A DNA stretch of 64,000 bases, from positions 1 to 64,000 of the forward strand of contig JAXDNY010000225.1 in assembly GCA_034669145.1 (NCBI GenBank), written 5' to 3'. A program made the position numbers and the translations under genes. Position 1 is the first letter of the stretch. Each line of letters begins with the position of its first letter. Below the pieces are notes generated by a model. The model saw nothing but the letters and a program-made list of their open reading frames with translations. It was not told the origin of the DNA and did not search any database. Source of the DNA: PALSA-894 sp034669145 (GTDB taxonomy: Bacteria > Pseudomonadota > Alphaproteobacteria > Rhizobiales > Xanthobacteraceae). Shown here piece after piece: positions 35,501-44,317 of the stretch.

Positions 35501-38500
35501 ACAAATCTTGCGCATAAAGCGGTCTGCACTCGGGATAAAGCCGGATGTAGCGGGCCAATCCGTCCGGCGTGTAGCCGTTCACATCGGTCAGCCAGTAGGG
35601 CGTTCCATTGGCGGTTGGCACCGACAGGCCGTATTCGACCGCATAGAGGTCCGGCGCCACCGGAAGACGCGATTGCGCCAAGGTCGTGGGCAGACTCATG
35701 TAGAGGTGCTGGACCGCGCGCGGCCCGGCTCCATCGGCGAGGTCGCCGCGGGTGATGTATTCGGCCACGTGGATGTAGGACGTCCGCTCGTCGACGCCGC
35801 TGTCCTTGTGCCCGAGGCCGAGCACGCATGCGACGTGGTAGTCGAGGGAGGCCACACGCAGCAGGTCGAGATAGCTGACCTTTATCTTTCCGTCTTCGGT
35901 CGCGGATCCGGCGAGATCCGCCTTGGCCTGCGGATCATGTTCGCTCAGGGTCACGTATTGCTGGACCGCTGCCTGAATGCCGTCGCCGGGTTTTTGCCAG
36001 CGGTCACGGTAGTTCGCGACCTTGACGAAGGCGCCGTCATTGAACTTCCACCAGCGTCCGTGAACCGGCGTGCGCGCAGGATCCTCGAGCCGGAGAAAGG
36101 CGGTCGCCGGGTCAAGCGTCAGCGCGAAGCGGTCGATCGGGATCCATTGCTTCGCCTGGTTCACGTAACTGAGGACGTCGTCATAACAGCGGAACGCGAC
36201 GCCGCTGAGCTGTGCGCCGGTACACTCCACGCGAATGCTGCGCATGTTCTCGGCAATGAGGCGCGGCGTCGGCCCGTCCGCCGCACCAAGAATGCGCCGC
36301 GACGTTACGATCTTGGGGGAAAGCGGCCGGTTCTCGCCGACCGACAGCGTTTCGACACGCGCGGTGTAGGCCGGCGAAGCAAGCCTGAGATCGCACGCGA
36401 CCGCCAGACGGTTGCGCAGTTCGATTTCGATCGGATTGGCCCCGTAGGCTGCCAGGAAGCCGACCATGTTCTGCGCCGGGTTCGACGCGGCGAACGCCGT
36501 CGCATAGGCCGCCGCGTTCAGGAAACGGACATGAAACCGGTCGCGTGGCGTGCCCGTGCCGGTCTCGAACACCAGCAGGCCGTTTGCGTTGTCGACATAA
36601 GCCGGCTTGTCGGTGGCGAACGACAATTGCCGCGCCGGGACCGCGCTTCCCGGCCAAGGCGCGCGATAGATCGCGACGAAGTCATCCGGCTTGTTGAAAT
36701 TGACGGCGGTGTGCGCGAGCGCCCCCTTGGGCAGATGGGATTCGAGCACGCCCATCAAGTCCCAGCGCAACAGAATTCCGCGCGTCGCATCCGTGCCGGT
36801 CGAGCCCGCCGATTGCAGCGCGAGGTAAGGTGACTGCACCAGCTGCTCGCCTTGCGTCTCGATCGCCTGTCCGCAGAGCGAGCGGACCGTTGCGGTGGTC
36901 TCCGTCACGCGGACGGCGGCAGGGTTATTGGTGGCGGCCCGCTCGATGACGGTCACTTGCACATTCTGTTGCGTGATCGGAAGCCGCGTCAGCTTGGGGG
37001 CTGGCAGAGGTTTGGTCTTGCAGCACCCTAGCGACGCACCGGTCGCGATCAGCAGCGCCTGCTCGTGCGGCGAATGTGACGTGTCGGCGCCTGCGATCAG
37101 GACCGTGTCGTTCCCGCTGACCTCGAGACTGAAAAGCTGAGCCCCGTCCGGGAAATCGAAGCCGTAATGCGCCAGCGCCGCCAGATCGGCGTTGAAACGC
37201 AACACCGTCTGCGGCCGCGCAAGCGCAATCGATTGATTGAACACGAGGATGTCGGAGCCGATCGCGGCGACGCGCGTGGGCTGGTCCTGGCCATCCGTGA
37301 AGCTGAAACTGCTGGCTCTGGTCACGGTGAGAAGCGGGCGGCCCTGAGTACTTGTCACGACGGCCTCGGCGATCATGCTCGACTGCACCACATTGTCGGG
37401 ACTCGAGCGTCCGGCAAGCACCAGCCGATTGGACAGCGCGAGCACCGCGGTTGGCGCGAGCATGAGCCCCTGTCCGGTTCCGGTCAGGAGCCATGAGCCG
37501 GCAACGTTGAGCGCGGCGTCGGTACAGATCAGGACGCCGGCGAGGCCCGGCGGGCGAACGGAGTCGCCGATGAGAAGGTAGCCGGAGCCGAACGGGATGA
37601 CATTCTGGATCTCATCGTCGGACCCCATCTTGAGATGGACTGAACGGAGCATGGTCCCATCCGCCTTCAGCCGGATCAGTTCCATGGCATCCTGAGTCGA
37701 GCCCGGCGTCTCATTGGCCCAGCCTGTCAGCAGGAACTCCTCCGGAGGGCCCGGTTGCCGAACCACGCGGCTGGCGAAGCGCGTGCGGTCGGTGCGGATC
37801 TGGCGTGCCCATTTCAGATTTCCGGACTGGTCGATGCGGATGACGCCATAGACCTGACGACCGGCGATCGGCGAACCGGGGATGGGCGGACCGCCGCTCG
37901 GTTGAGCAGGGCCCAGCAGCGGGAGCACGGCCAGCAGGACGTAGCCGCCATCGGCCACGACCCCGTCGACGAAAATGACCGTGCTGCCGCTCAGGGAATA
38001 GTTGCGCGACCAGAGGACTTCGCCGCTGAGCCCGATCAAAGCGACGAGGCCGGCATTGGCCTCTGCGCCGATGGCAAGACACGCCGCGGCCTGTGCGCGG
38101 CCACCGCCCGACGTACCTGCGCCCGCAACGGGAATGATTTTCCGGAACCGGCTGGTGCCTTTGAAATCGTAGGCGTTCACGAACGGCGTGATCTTGACCG
38201 GCGGGGGACCATCAGCCGGCGCGCCGAGCTCGGTGAGACGTGTGTTCAGCGCGCTCGCGGTCGCCTGGTCGATGTTGCCGTTCACGAAGAGCTGGAAACG
38301 ATCCTTCAGCTGCTCTTGCCAGAGCGAGACGAGATGCGCGGTCCAATTCCCGTACGCCTGATCGCGCAGTTCGGAGACGAGCCCTTGTTCAAGAGTGCGG
38401 CGGTCGTTGTCGGAAATGCCTGGCTGATTGCGAACAAGAAACAGCAACCCCGCGTGCACGGCGGTAACCGCGGCGCCCTTGTCGTTTCGACCGACCGGCT

Positions 38501-38513
38501 GGATCGGAGTCAT
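32520..38513 (-). CDS. Giant protein D: peptidoglycan-binding-like N-terminus, propeller-like and FN3-like repeats
   Basis: This 1997-residue protein of unknown function has no signal peptide. Residues about 8-97 resemble a PG-binding-like helical domain (KGAAVTAVHAGLLFL, then QATASALNTRLTELGA), a domain I associate with the N-termini of large Tc-toxin-like and related proteins. Residues about 140-490 show repeated blades of the type LSGEVLWSRNY, DQSGNLKWARQI and ADGTMLRSVHL, like a PQQ/WD-type beta-propeller. The last third has fibronectin III-like units (PSAPVLRKL, PTAPVPTLQLL). It is the last gene of the operon, 27 bp after gene C, with no strong ribosome site. The long open frames on the opposite strand are antisense. 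Confidence 0.75.
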   Translation of the reverse strand: MTPIQPVGRNDKGAAVTAVHAGLLFLVRNQPGISDNDRRTLEQGLVSELRDQAYGNWTAHLVSLWQEQLKDRFQLFVNGNIDQATASALNTRLTELGAPADGPPPVKITPFVNAYDFKGTSRFRKIIPVAGAGTSGGGRAQAAACLAIGAEANAGLVALIGLSGEVLWSRNYSLSGSTVIFVDGVVADGGYVLLAVLPLLGPAQPSGGPPIPGSPIAGRQVYGVIRIDQSGNLKWARQIRTDRTRFASRVVRQPGPPEEFLLTGWANETPGSTQDAMELIRLKADGTMLRSVHLKMGSDDEIQNVIPFGSGYLLIGDSVRPPGLAGVLICTDAALNVAGSWLLTGTGQGLMLAPTAVLALSNRLVLAGRSSPDNVVQSSMIAEAVVTSTQGRPLLTVTRASSFSFTDGQDQPTRVAAIGSDILVFNQSIALARPQTVLRFNADLAALAHYGFDFPDGAQLFSLEVSGNDTVLIAGADTSHSPHEQALLIATGASLGCCKTKPLPAPKLTRLPITQQNVQVTVIERAATNNPAAVRVTETTATVRSLCGQAIETQGEQLVQSPYLALQSAGSTGTDATRGILLRWDLMGVLESHLPKGALAHTAVNFNKPDDFVAIYRAPWPGSAVPARQLSFATDKPAYVDNANGLLVFETGTGTPRDRFHVRFLNAAAYATAFAASNPAQNMVGFLAAYGANPIEIELRNRLAVACDLRLASPAYTARVETLSVGENRPLSPKIVTSRRILGAADGPTPRLIAENMRSIRVECTGAQLSGVAFRCYDDVLSYVNQAKQWIPIDRFALTLDPATAFLRLEDPARTPVHGRWWKFNDGAFVKVANYRDRWQKPGDGIQAAVQQYVTLSEHDPQAKADLAGSATEDGKIKVSYLDLLRVASLDYHVACVLGLGHKDSGVDERTSYIHVAEYITRGDLADGAGPRAVQHLYMSLPTTLAQSRLPVAPDLYAVEYGLSVPTANGTPYWLTDVNGYTPDGLARYIRLYPECRPLYAQDLSFFSPGDIFDLAEKSLPTLFGVEYRKIGEPAWRKPEIAHDDVYADTATPAIAEPVPTPFPAKSRETAFIHKETEPGIHEYAVYGINLFSRASTLSPTRATDDTRFRKPNRLLPPSDMKVQIIQEESPLILTSQGEQDQLTLLQSTPDPTLVRLTCNYAHVQDAAYDFADTIEIFFRREPPRNVIGGVKSVTLNSNAALIRIETEPYTYLSSIVGSDPNTRETVQPAIPQPAGKANFVGGVLVAGDKRYVIADVTWPNPNSDDNPVFLVRNTTTTGVTETGGSRALVIEDEVPQIAVGGLCMAIENMAAAANWGQGNRLAAIQIGDSSWQTRTESFTRSDNTAVSRKLRGVWETATVARVDTHYEITFDNYNLGAHPQASAADPVTWHKGIVRIPVAGRPDDDRRALTVLQVSDSGGNLLLAAADDSGDPDLIVEGAGVLVNYYPGYKLYLHADPGHGFTSAAVLPMAGEGSRATIFAARAVDQATLDDNGEPYRSPVGVPQLLSAIEIVAPAVPDRPKGLKYATPPDAYDKCTYTLTTTFTHQPFAVAFYRADALSILRTLYSPATVQAIRDKIFPPESDPFFANRWDHLLGFSYAAGAMEFQAFPLGSGTYALPHPDEQDAFGAELLTPLDALGDKIKSAVMEVFLPLTAQPLIYSLVRDDPAYVPTNKKQVFRNANGDVLAPGDPGFDLAPMARRYNDSGIATIQFTDFTLDGSMNPNTVYFYLAREIGNRMQIGEASPVFGPVKLVNLSPPSAPVLRKLVTVPYDVTTMSNPQVSFEVVMPSQTDPVSRISIYRTSSALDALTLRTMSKIREIDLTTLEPTADGTLVVADDFSSDTTIPYGEPLFYRLAWVRDVAYEDVSGAAKIASAISEPTKTLLANLIDVVNPTAPVPTLQLLSTTLAGDKLLRMSWGKTVHNGTYYASRLAPSGNWVRVGTVKTNDALVSIDLPDALPVDDDEGNKIYYRFRTDVENSSGLLNLVAAPVTVSLDTI

Positions 38514-38540
38514 GTCACGGAACTCATGTCGATGATCTCT

Positions 38541-41500
38541 TCATGGCGCCGAGAACGGATCGGTCTGGACCGTCGCCGCGACGTCGAACGTCTTCCCGCC
38601 CCAGACCAGATAGTCGAAGGCGAACGCGACGCTTTGCGATGGGAACGGCACGGCGGCGGTCATCACGAAGGCCTCGCAGCAATCCTTCGAGAATAGGACA
38701 TGCGGCGCGAGTAACTCGCTTCCGCTGACGTACATGCGGATGGCCGAACGCAGCCGATCCTGCGGAATGCGCGGGTCGTTGAGCGGCTCGAGCGAGCGAA
38801 TCCGCAGCCCGTAAATATCCTGGGTGAGGGCGTTGCGGATGAAGTTGAATTCGAGCGATAGGGCAGGCGATAGCGGCTCCAGCTTGAGACAGGCGTGGAT
38901 CAGGCGGTCGAAGAAGTCGGGATAGGCCGCACTGTACGCCGTGCCGATGCGCTCGACGATGTCGCGCGCCGCGGCGTAGATCGGCGGCGCGGTGGCCGCG
39001 GCGGCGAGGTCGTGGCTGACGAGAAAGACCGCCGGACGGTGGTTGCCCGCGTCGTCGGTCAATCGGTAACTGCCGATATGGCTTTGGAAGTCGCGATAGC
39101 TCGACGTCATGAACGGGTAACGGTGGACCTCGGCGTCGACGATCGCCGTCGTCCCGTGGCGGTTCATGACGATCGCGGTGTAGAGCTTGTCGGGCTCGAG
39201 ATCGTGCAGCGCGACCTGGAGGCCCTTGGCCGCGGGTATGATCGGGCCGCCTCCCGTCTGCCAGCAGGTCGTCCCGGGCTCGACGACGTCCGCCGGCGGG
39301 TCGCGCATGTTGGAGAGGACCTGGAGATTTTCGGTGCGGCGCGGCGCCGGGTCGGTGAGCCAGGTTTGCTCTCCGGTGGCGGCGGCAGTGACCAATGGCG
39401 TCTCGTGCTCGGCGGCATCGGTCGCCGGCTGCGACTCGGCCGGATCCTTCACGCGGATTTCAATGTCATAATGATCGGGATCGAGCCGCGCAGTGGCCGC
39501 GCTGGATGGATAGGCGGGCCACGCCGCGAAGAAATGATACGCATAGGGTTTGGCCAGGAACAGCCGCAGAACCGGCGCGCCGTAGTAGAGCGGCTTCGCG
39601 TAGAGCAGGTTGCCGCTCGGGTCGGGATAGGAGCGCTCCATATCGATGTAGAATTTGAGCAGCCGCTCCGGAATATCCTGGCGTCCGTCGTCTCCGGCCG
39701 TCGGCTCGATGTGCTCATCCGGCACGAAATGGCCGAGCGCCGGGCCGGTCTTGAAATGAACGTAAAACGTTTCGCTGTACGGGGCGGCTACCCCGCTGAC
39801 GGTGTCGGACACTGTCAGCTCGATCGCGTATGCGGCGTCCGGGCGCCAGATCGGCGCGATCGTGGATTCGATGGCCTGCCGCATGTTCTGGAAATCGGCT
39901 TCGACGGCGGCCTGGCTGGGAATGGTCTGGTTGAACTCCCAATCCTCCTCGGCGAGCCAGCAGACCTGGTACAGGTAGGTGGCGCATTCTCCTCCCTTCG
40001 GTAGTCCGTTCCCTCCCAATCCCGCTGCAGGTCCGCTCCCTCCGGACGATGATCCGCCGCAATACTTTCCTCGCTCCGCCTGTAATTGTTGTTGCAGCGC
40101 CTCGAGGCCGCGCAGGGCGGGCGAGGCGTCACGCTGAAGCTCGATCTGTTCCTGCAGCGCCGCGATCGCCTGATTATCTGGTGCCGGCGGCTCGACGATG
40201 ATCCGATCGATCGGCGCGGCCGGGTCGTCGTAGACGAACGGATTGATCAGCGCATTGGGAGCGACAACCAGCGTCTTCACGTCGACAAACTCCAGCGGCG
40301 CATACGCAATCTGCGTCGTGCTCGGATCCGCGGAGGGCTGCACCGCCGGCGGCTTGCGGCATTGCAAGCGCAGCGTGACCGAGGGCGCGCCGCTGATGAA
40401 GGCGAGACGGCAGCGGACGACCGATTGCGGGAATTGCAGGACCGCGCGCGATCCGGGCGGGATTTCGAGCATCGGCCGCGGCGGTTGAATTGCCGAGACC
40501 AGATAAATGGTGGTCGCCTCGCCTTCGATGCGGAACAGCAGGCCGTTTCGGTAATAATCCGTGCCGGCATCGAAAGTCATCCAGCCGCTCACCCCTCCAA
40601 TGGGGGTGGGGATGTCAAAGTTGACGCAGGTTTCCGTGCGCTTGTGGCCGGCACAGAAGATTGTCGCGGCGTCGAACCCCATCTCCTCCGGCCGGTAGCC
40701 GCCGACCGGCTCCATGTAGGTGAACGGGTCGAGCGCGAGAAACCGGATCTGGCTGTAGCCGGCCTCCTGCTTCTGCCAGGCGCCGATCGGGAACGCGCTC
40801 AAGTTGGACCCGTCCGCGGTATCGAGCAGGGCTCCCGGGGCCAGCGCCACGAACGGATGATAATCGATCCAGGTGTTGGACAGCTGGCACCAGATCTTGA
40901 GACCCACCGCTTCGAGCTTGTAGGAATGAGTCACCGTCCGGGACCCGTATTGGGGCGGAATTTTTTCAGTATTCCCCGACGGCGGATTGGTATTGCCTGC
41001 GATAAGACTGATGTTGGGTGGAAGGAGCGGCTTGGTGAACTTCACGTCGATATAGGTGTCGAGCGGCACAATTCGGCTGATGCTCCCGACGGCGAGGGGC
41101 GCACCCTGCGCGACGTCGACCTCGTAGCTGCGGCCGGAGCCCATGTGCACGCCGGCGGCAAACGGCTGCGCCGTGCCCGATAGCTGCAAAATGGGAACGG
41201 CCGAGCGGTCGACGATTTGGTTGCGCTCCCACACGAACTCGACGTCCACGCACTTGCTGATCTTCTTGATCCGGAGATTGATCGATATGCAGACGTGGAC
41301 AAAGCCCGCGATGCGGAACGGCTGGGGCGCTTCGACCGTGAGGCCGGTGGCGATCTCGATGTGGAATCCAATTCCGATGAACTTGACGTCGACATAGCCG
41401 CCGAGCGCGATGCCGCCGCCCGCCTGGTGGCGTTCGAAGCTCAGATAGATCCACAGATCGAGATAGGCATGGGCGGACACCGAGACGGGTCCGTAATGCT

Positions 41501-44300
41501 TGTTGAAGTCGTAACTGACGCCGGTGCCGGCCTCGATCCCGCTCGCCGACAGCATGAGGTAGGCGTAGGCGTCGAACATGCTCAGCACGCGTGCCGACAT
41601 CGGCTTCGCTTTGGTGCCGAAATGCACGTACCAGGCGGATGGATTGCGGAAGAAGAATGCCGCCTCGAACACGGCGTTGAGATCGAGCGTTGTGCCGCTC
41701 GGTTTCGGCAGCTTGTAATTAACGCCGGCACCGATCTCGATTGAATTGGGCGAGAGCGCCAGATAGGCGTAATAGGGCGGATCGTCGGCAAGCCCGACGC
41801 GCTGTTTGGCCAGAACGTCGCCGCGCCCCTCCAGCAGGATCAGGTTGGGAATCGAAACCAGCAGGAAGAGCTGCGAGGTAAACGCCTTGCCGCCGTCCGA
41901 CGCGGTGGCGAGGCTCACGCCCGCGCCGATCGAGAACGGATTTTTCGCGCCTCCGGTCTGGCCGGGGAGCATGAACTTGTCGAGCGAAATGCCCCTGCCG
42001 GGGGGATCCTTCCTGTAATATTCGCCCCAGCTCACCTCTGGACTCAGACCGACTGCCTCCTTGGCGGCCACGTAACGCAATCCGAACAGCCCGCGGAAGC
42101 CGTAGATGCCGAGGCTGGTCGAACCGAGCGGGATCGGTTTCGGCAGCTCAAGGTGCACATCGACGATCCAAGCCGGAACCTTGGTGTTGTATTTCATCGA
42201 CGCGCCGCCGGCGATCTTCACCTTGGGCAGTTGGAATGAGAGCGAGCCCGCGTATTCGGGGTCCTTGAGCGCGAGATAACCCTTCAGCAGCAGGGCGGCC
42301 TTGTCCTTCGGCACGTTTCCGGGAATGACGAGATCGATGCCGATGCCTTCGATGCGGAGGAAGTGGTGGTGCGCGCGGCCGGTCTCGGCGTCGTCGACCG
42401 TGTAGTAGTATTTGATGCCGTCCCCGCGCGCGTCGACGCCGCCTGGGTTGACGCTGATGCCGCCGTCGAATCCCCAAAAGCGGTATTTGCGCAGCGCGCC
42501 TTCGTGATCCTGCTCGTGCGCGCCGCAGTGGATCGCGGTGATGGCGATCGTCGCAGGTCCGAATTTGATCTTGGCACTTTCCGGCAGCGGAATGCTGCCG
42601 CCTTCGATCTCGAAGCTGCCGTCGCTGTAGATGCGCAGCTTCTCGATGTGGATCGGCTCCTTGATGATGGAGCTGATAAACGAATTGTTGGAGAAGCTCA
42701 GATCGCCCGCCGTCTTTATGAAGACGCGCTTGTCGTCCTTGCCGACCCCCAGCATCTTCACCGTGAAGATGAAGATGTCCGGCACTTCGATCGCATAGCC
42801 GCCCGGCACGGTGGCAGTGACATCGAAGTCGCCGTCCTGCGCGATGTACAGCTCGATACCGAGCTTGACCGGCTTGTCCGGATCGTGAGGATCGGGCGGA
42901 CTCGCCTTGAATTTCGGGATCGTCATGCTGCCCTTGATCTGGCATTCGAGCAGCACATTCTGGCGGAATTTCAAGTCGAAGGAGGAGAAGCCGAGCACGA
43001 AGCCCTTGCGCGTATCGCCGGACGACGCAGGCGGCTTGCCGAGGACGAATTCAAGCTCCTCCTGTCCGCTATGTTTGTCCTTGGCGGCCTTGGGCTTGCC
43101 CGCGGCGATGACTTCGAGCCCGATCGTTCCCGATATGCCGCCGGTGCCGATCAGCAGAGCGCGTCCGACGATGCCGAGGGTCACCGGATTGCCCGACGCG
43201 GGCTGATGCCCAGCGAACCATTTCTTCGGCAGGCCGATCACCGCGTTGCCGATGTAGACACCCATGAAATCGGCCGGCCGTCCCTCGGCATCGGCCTCCG
43301 CGATATTGGTGGTACGGCTCAGATCGATCTTGATGTCGTCGAATTCGAGCGTCATCCCGAAGCCGGGGATCATCGACGGCGTGAAGCTGGCCGCGACGTT
43401 TTGGTCGATATTGATCTGGAAACCGGTGCTGCTGTCGTAGCGAACGCCACCGGCCGTGAAGGTCAGGCGCGAGTGCTTCGTGTCGTCGTCCTCGATCGGC
43501 TGATTGTTGTTGTCGAGAGGAATGAGCACCGTGCGCGGCACCTGCAGCGCCATCTTGACTTGCTTGAGCTCGATCGCGAACTGCGGCAACAAAATGCGTT
43601 CGATGTCGTCGCGCGAAATGCCGCCGAACCAGCGTTGGAACAGGGAGACGAGCCGGTCGATGCTTTCGTCGAAATCGTTCACATCCTCGACCACCGCCTC
43701 GAACGCCGAGACGAAGACGTCGACATTGGCCGCTATCATCTGCTCGACGATGTATTCGATCTCGGTGTAGCTGGTCGGCTGATTGGCGAGGCTGAGCCCG
43801 GCAAGCGGCGAACTACCGCCCTGCCACTGTTGCAGCTTGTTGACTAAGGCCTGATAGGGAGCGGGATCGTCGATCAAGCATTCGACGAGACCACGAAGAA
43901 ACTGCTCTTCAGTGATATCGACCAGCTCCAGGAAGATATCGAGAAATGCCCTGCCGGTCCCGCTGAAGCTCAGGGTTTCGAATTCCTGCACGTAGCGCAG
44001 GATCGGCCAACGATACTCGAAGGCGACGTCGAATTCGGAGGCGGGGTCATTTTGATTGGCGGCGGGAAAGAAAATCAACTCCAAACCCGAGCCGAGCAGG
44101 TCGAATGCGAGCTCGCGGCTGACGATCGTGAGTCCATAATAGGCCGTCACATTGTCCGCCGACCGCTCGATCACCAGGTCGCGATAGCGGAGCTTGCCCA
44201 ATACGACATCGATCGTCGCATCGAGGCTCGATAACTCCTGCGGAATCAACTCGCCGGAAACGAGAGTTGCAAGCGTCGGAAGGTTTGTTGCGGTCGTCAT
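38541..44300 (-). CDS. Giant protein C: beta-rich repetitive protein, possibly DUF6603-like
   Basis: This 1919-residue protein starts MTTATNLPTLATLV at 44300. GAGGAA lies about 12 bases upstream, just past the stop of gene B (17 bp gap). A helical N-terminal region (about 1-230) is followed by a very long run of alternating hydrophobic/polar strands (about 280-1000) with motifs such as SLGIYGFRGLFGLRYV and FSIGAGVSLA. A short coiled coil (about 1375-1410) and a Gly/Ser-rich linker follow, then a C-terminal region with Cys pairs. The strand-rich middle reminds me of the uncharacterised DUF6603 family, but I cannot verify this. No signal peptide or membrane helix is visible. Function unknown. 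Confidence 0.75.
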   Translation of the reverse strand: MTTATNLPTLATLVSGELIPQELSSLDATIDVVLGKLRYRDLVIERSADNVTAYYGLTIVSRELAFDLLGSGLELIFFPAANQNDPASEFDVAFEYRWPILRYVQEFETLSFSGTGRAFLDIFLELVDITEEQFLRGLVECLIDDPAPYQALVNKLQQWQGGSSPLAGLSLANQPTSYTEIEYIVEQMIAANVDVFVSAFEAVVEDVNDFDESIDRLVSLFQRWFGGISRDDIERILLPQFAIELKQVKMALQVPRTVLIPLDNNNQPIEDDDTKHSRLTFTAGGVRYDSSTGFQINIDQNVAASFTPSMIPGFGMTLEFDDIKIDLSRTTNIAEADAEGRPADFMGVYIGNAVIGLPKKWFAGHQPASGNPVTLGIVGRALLIGTGGISGTIGLEVIAAGKPKAAKDKHSGQEELEFVLGKPPASSGDTRKGFVLGFSSFDLKFRQNVLLECQIKGSMTIPKFKASPPDPHDPDKPVKLGIELYIAQDGDFDVTATVPGGYAIEVPDIFIFTVKMLGVGKDDKRVFIKTAGDLSFSNNSFISSIIKEPIHIEKLRIYSDGSFEIEGGSIPLPESAKIKFGPATIAITAIHCGAHEQDHEGALRKYRFWGFDGGISVNPGGVDARGDGIKYYYTVDDAETGRAHHHFLRIEGIGIDLVIPGNVPKDKAALLLKGYLALKDPEYAGSLSFQLPKVKIAGGASMKYNTKVPAWIVDVHLELPKPIPLGSTSLGIYGFRGLFGLRYVAAKEAVGLSPEVSWGEYYRKDPPGRGISLDKFMLPGQTGGAKNPFSIGAGVSLATASDGGKAFTSQLFLLVSIPNLILLEGRGDVLAKQRVGLADDPPYYAYLALSPNSIEIGAGVNYKLPKPSGTTLDLNAVFEAAFFFRNPSAWYVHFGTKAKPMSARVLSMFDAYAYLMLSASGIEAGTGVSYDFNKHYGPVSVSAHAYLDLWIYLSFERHQAGGGIALGGYVDVKFIGIGFHIEIATGLTVEAPQPFRIAGFVHVCISINLRIKKISKCVDVEFVWERNQIVDRSAVPILQLSGTAQPFAAGVHMGSGRSYEVDVAQGAPLAVGSISRIVPLDTYIDVKFTKPLLPPNISLIAGNTNPPSGNTEKIPPQYGSRTVTHSYKLEAVGLKIWCQLSNTWIDYHPFVALAPGALLDTADGSNLSAFPIGAWQKQEAGYSQIRFLALDPFTYMEPVGGYRPEEMGFDAATIFCAGHKRTETCVNFDIPTPIGGVSGWMTFDAGTDYYRNGLLFRIEGEATTIYLVSAIQPPRPMLEIPPGSRAVLQFPQSVVRCRLAFISGAPSVTLRLQCRKPPAVQPSADPSTTQIAYAPLEFVDVKTLVVAPNALINPFVYDDPAAPIDRIIVEPPAPDNQAIAALQEQIELQRDASPALRGLEALQQQLQAERGKYCGGSSSGGSGPAAGLGGNGLPKGGECATYLYQVCWLAEEDWEFNQTIPSQAAVEADFQNMRQAIESTIAPIWRPDAAYAIELTVSDTVSGVAAPYSETFYVHFKTGPALGHFVPDEHIEPTAGDDGRQDIPERLLKFYIDMERSYPDPSGNLLYAKPLYYGAPVLRLFLAKPYAYHFFAAWPAYPSSAATARLDPDHYDIEIRVKDPAESQPATDAAEHETPLVTAAATGEQTWLTDPAPRRTENLQVLSNMRDPPADVVEPGTTCWQTGGGPIIPAAKGLQVALHDLEPDKLYTAIVMNRHGTTAIVDAEVHRYPFMTSSYRDFQSHIGSYRLTDDAGNHRPAVFLVSHDLAAAATAPPIYAAARDIVERIGTAYSAAYPDFFDRLIHACLKLEPLSPALSLEFNFIRNALTQDIYGLRIRSLEPLNDPRIPQDRLRSAIRMYVSGSELLAPHVLFSKDCCEAFVMTAAVPFPSQSVAFAFDYLVWGGKTFDVAATVQTDPFSAP

Positions 44301-44317
44301 CGTAGTCGTCGCATTCC

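Noticed and set aside
33642..36833. A 1063-codon open frame on the plus strand
   Set aside because: It lies wholly antisense to giant gene D, has Arg/His-rich chance composition and no recognisable domain. GC-rich genes routinely leave such open antisense frames.
42363..43847. A 494-codon open frame on the plus strand
   Set aside because: Antisense to giant gene C, with the same low-complexity Arg/Asp/Val composition as other antisense frames and no ribosome site.
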